Assembly: GCF_003415655.1 (NCBI RefSeq)
Contig: NZ_QRHC01000005.1
Coordinates: forward strand, 1 to 64,000
Direction: 5' to 3'
Length of the DNA stretch: 64,000 nucleotides
Origin: Vibrio maerlii
GTDB lineage: Bacteria; Pseudomonadota; Gammaproteobacteria; Enterobacterales; Vibrionaceae
Position 1 is the first letter of the stretch, and every line of letters starts with the position of its first letter. The position numbers and the translations under genes were made by a program. This document shows positions 63,489-64,000 of the stretch, piece by piece. The notes beneath the pieces were generated by a model, which was given only the letters and a program-made list of their open reading frames with translations, did not search any database and was not told the origin of the DNA.

Positions 63489-64000
63489 CTATAAAAACGG
63501 TGACCATGCAGGAGCTCTTACACGCCCGTTGGTTACCGGTAATCTTGCTTTGAATCGACCATCGATAGAAACCATCGAAAGGACGTTCTGTTTGTTATAG
63601 ATGGAGCTATAAATCACCATACCACCGTTTGGTGCAATGCTTGGTGATTCATCGAGTAGCGTCTTGGTGAGTATTTGTACTGCACCAGACTCTAAATCTT
63701 GTTTTGCTAGGTTAAATCCACTGTTACTTTGATTCACCATAACCAGGAATCGACCATCTGGCGTAATCTGACCACTGAGATTTTGTCGGCCTTGCCAAGT
63801 GAGGCGGCTAGATGAGTTATCGGCCAAATTTACTCGATAAATCTGAGGTTTACCACCCCTATCCGATGTGAAGACTAAGCTTTTGCCATCTGGGTGCCAG
63901 TATGGTTCTGTGTTATTTGAACGACCTCTAGTTACCTGAGTAAGCTTTTTAGATTGCAGGTCTAATGTGTAGACATGAAGACTACCAGTTTTAGACAGTA
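63489..64000 (-). CDS. tolB: TolB, C-terminal beta-propeller part (runs off the window)
   Basis: The frame is open from the right edge to the stop at 63489, about 170 residues. Propeller blades are visible: [31 protein letters not shown] and [20 protein letters not shown], ending in APAWSPFL. TolB is the periplasmic partner of Pal and TolA. The N-terminus and signal peptide lie outside. It is 30 bp upstream of pal. Confidence 0.93.
   Translation of the reverse strand, partial: LSKTGSLHVYTLDLQSKKLTQVTRGRSNNTEPYWHPDGKSLVFTSDRGGKPQIYRVNLADNSSSRLTWQGRQNLSGQITPDGRFLVMVNQSNSGFNLAKQDLESGAVQILTKTLLDESPSIAPNGGMVIYSSIYNKQNVLSMVSIDGRFKARLPVTNGRVRAPAWSPFL

Overview
The window looks like chromosome 1 of a marine Vibrio (Splendidus-clade-like gene content, an inference). 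The right end carries the core block tolB-pal-cpoB, nadA, a UPF0149 gene, a hybrid histidine kinase, alaE and tRNA-Ser(GGA). The rest is accessory or semi-accessory.

Layout. (1) 1-18016: a DNA phosphorothioation (PT) defence island. An IS256-family element sits at the left edge, followed by a HARE-HTH/Mrr-type nuclease gene and dndA on the minus strand, and a divergent dndBCDE operon. Then come a minus-strand pair encoding a GIY-YIG protein and a GHKL (MORC/HSP90-like) ATPase, and dptH-dptG-dptF. DndABCDE should put sulfur into the DNA backbone. DptFGH should restrict DNA that lacks it. The Mrr-like and GHKL/GIY-YIG genes are not part of the standard set and are the best candidates for undescribed components. 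An inverted-repeat operator with three half-sites lies between dndA and dndB.

(2) 18482-22745: a four-gene murein-peptide scavenging operon (OppA/MppA-like binding protein, MpaA amidase, serine hydrolase, YcjG epimerase). (3) 22883-31916: small unknown genes, a chemotaxis receptor, and a 2137-residue GlyGly-CTERM surface protein.

(4) 32813-56381: a thiol, glutathione and electrophile metabolism region. It holds an SDR, a FabB paralogue, a redoxin, a type II haloacid dehalogenase, a haloalkane-dehalogenase-like remnant, a DoxX-like protein, a CPWC oxidoreductase, three AhpD/CMD-type proteins, three GSTs, two PAS-GGDEF cyclases, and two closely related TetR repressors. At least ten promoters here carry the same palindrome, TTGAAC-N4-GTTCAA, often as pairs 22 or 24 bp apart and often on the -35 box, including those of both TetR genes. 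It reads as one locally clustered regulon. The same region is decaying: a cation-efflux gene has an in-frame stop, an EamA gene has a frameshift, an HD-GYP remnant is split by a 266-bp MITE, and two flavoprotein disulfide-reductase tails remain. A second shared promoter element links a LysR gene to the DoxX gene.

(5) 56631-64000: tRNA-Ser and housekeeping genes, ending inside tolB.

Functions are assigned from motif recognition alone. No database search was run.
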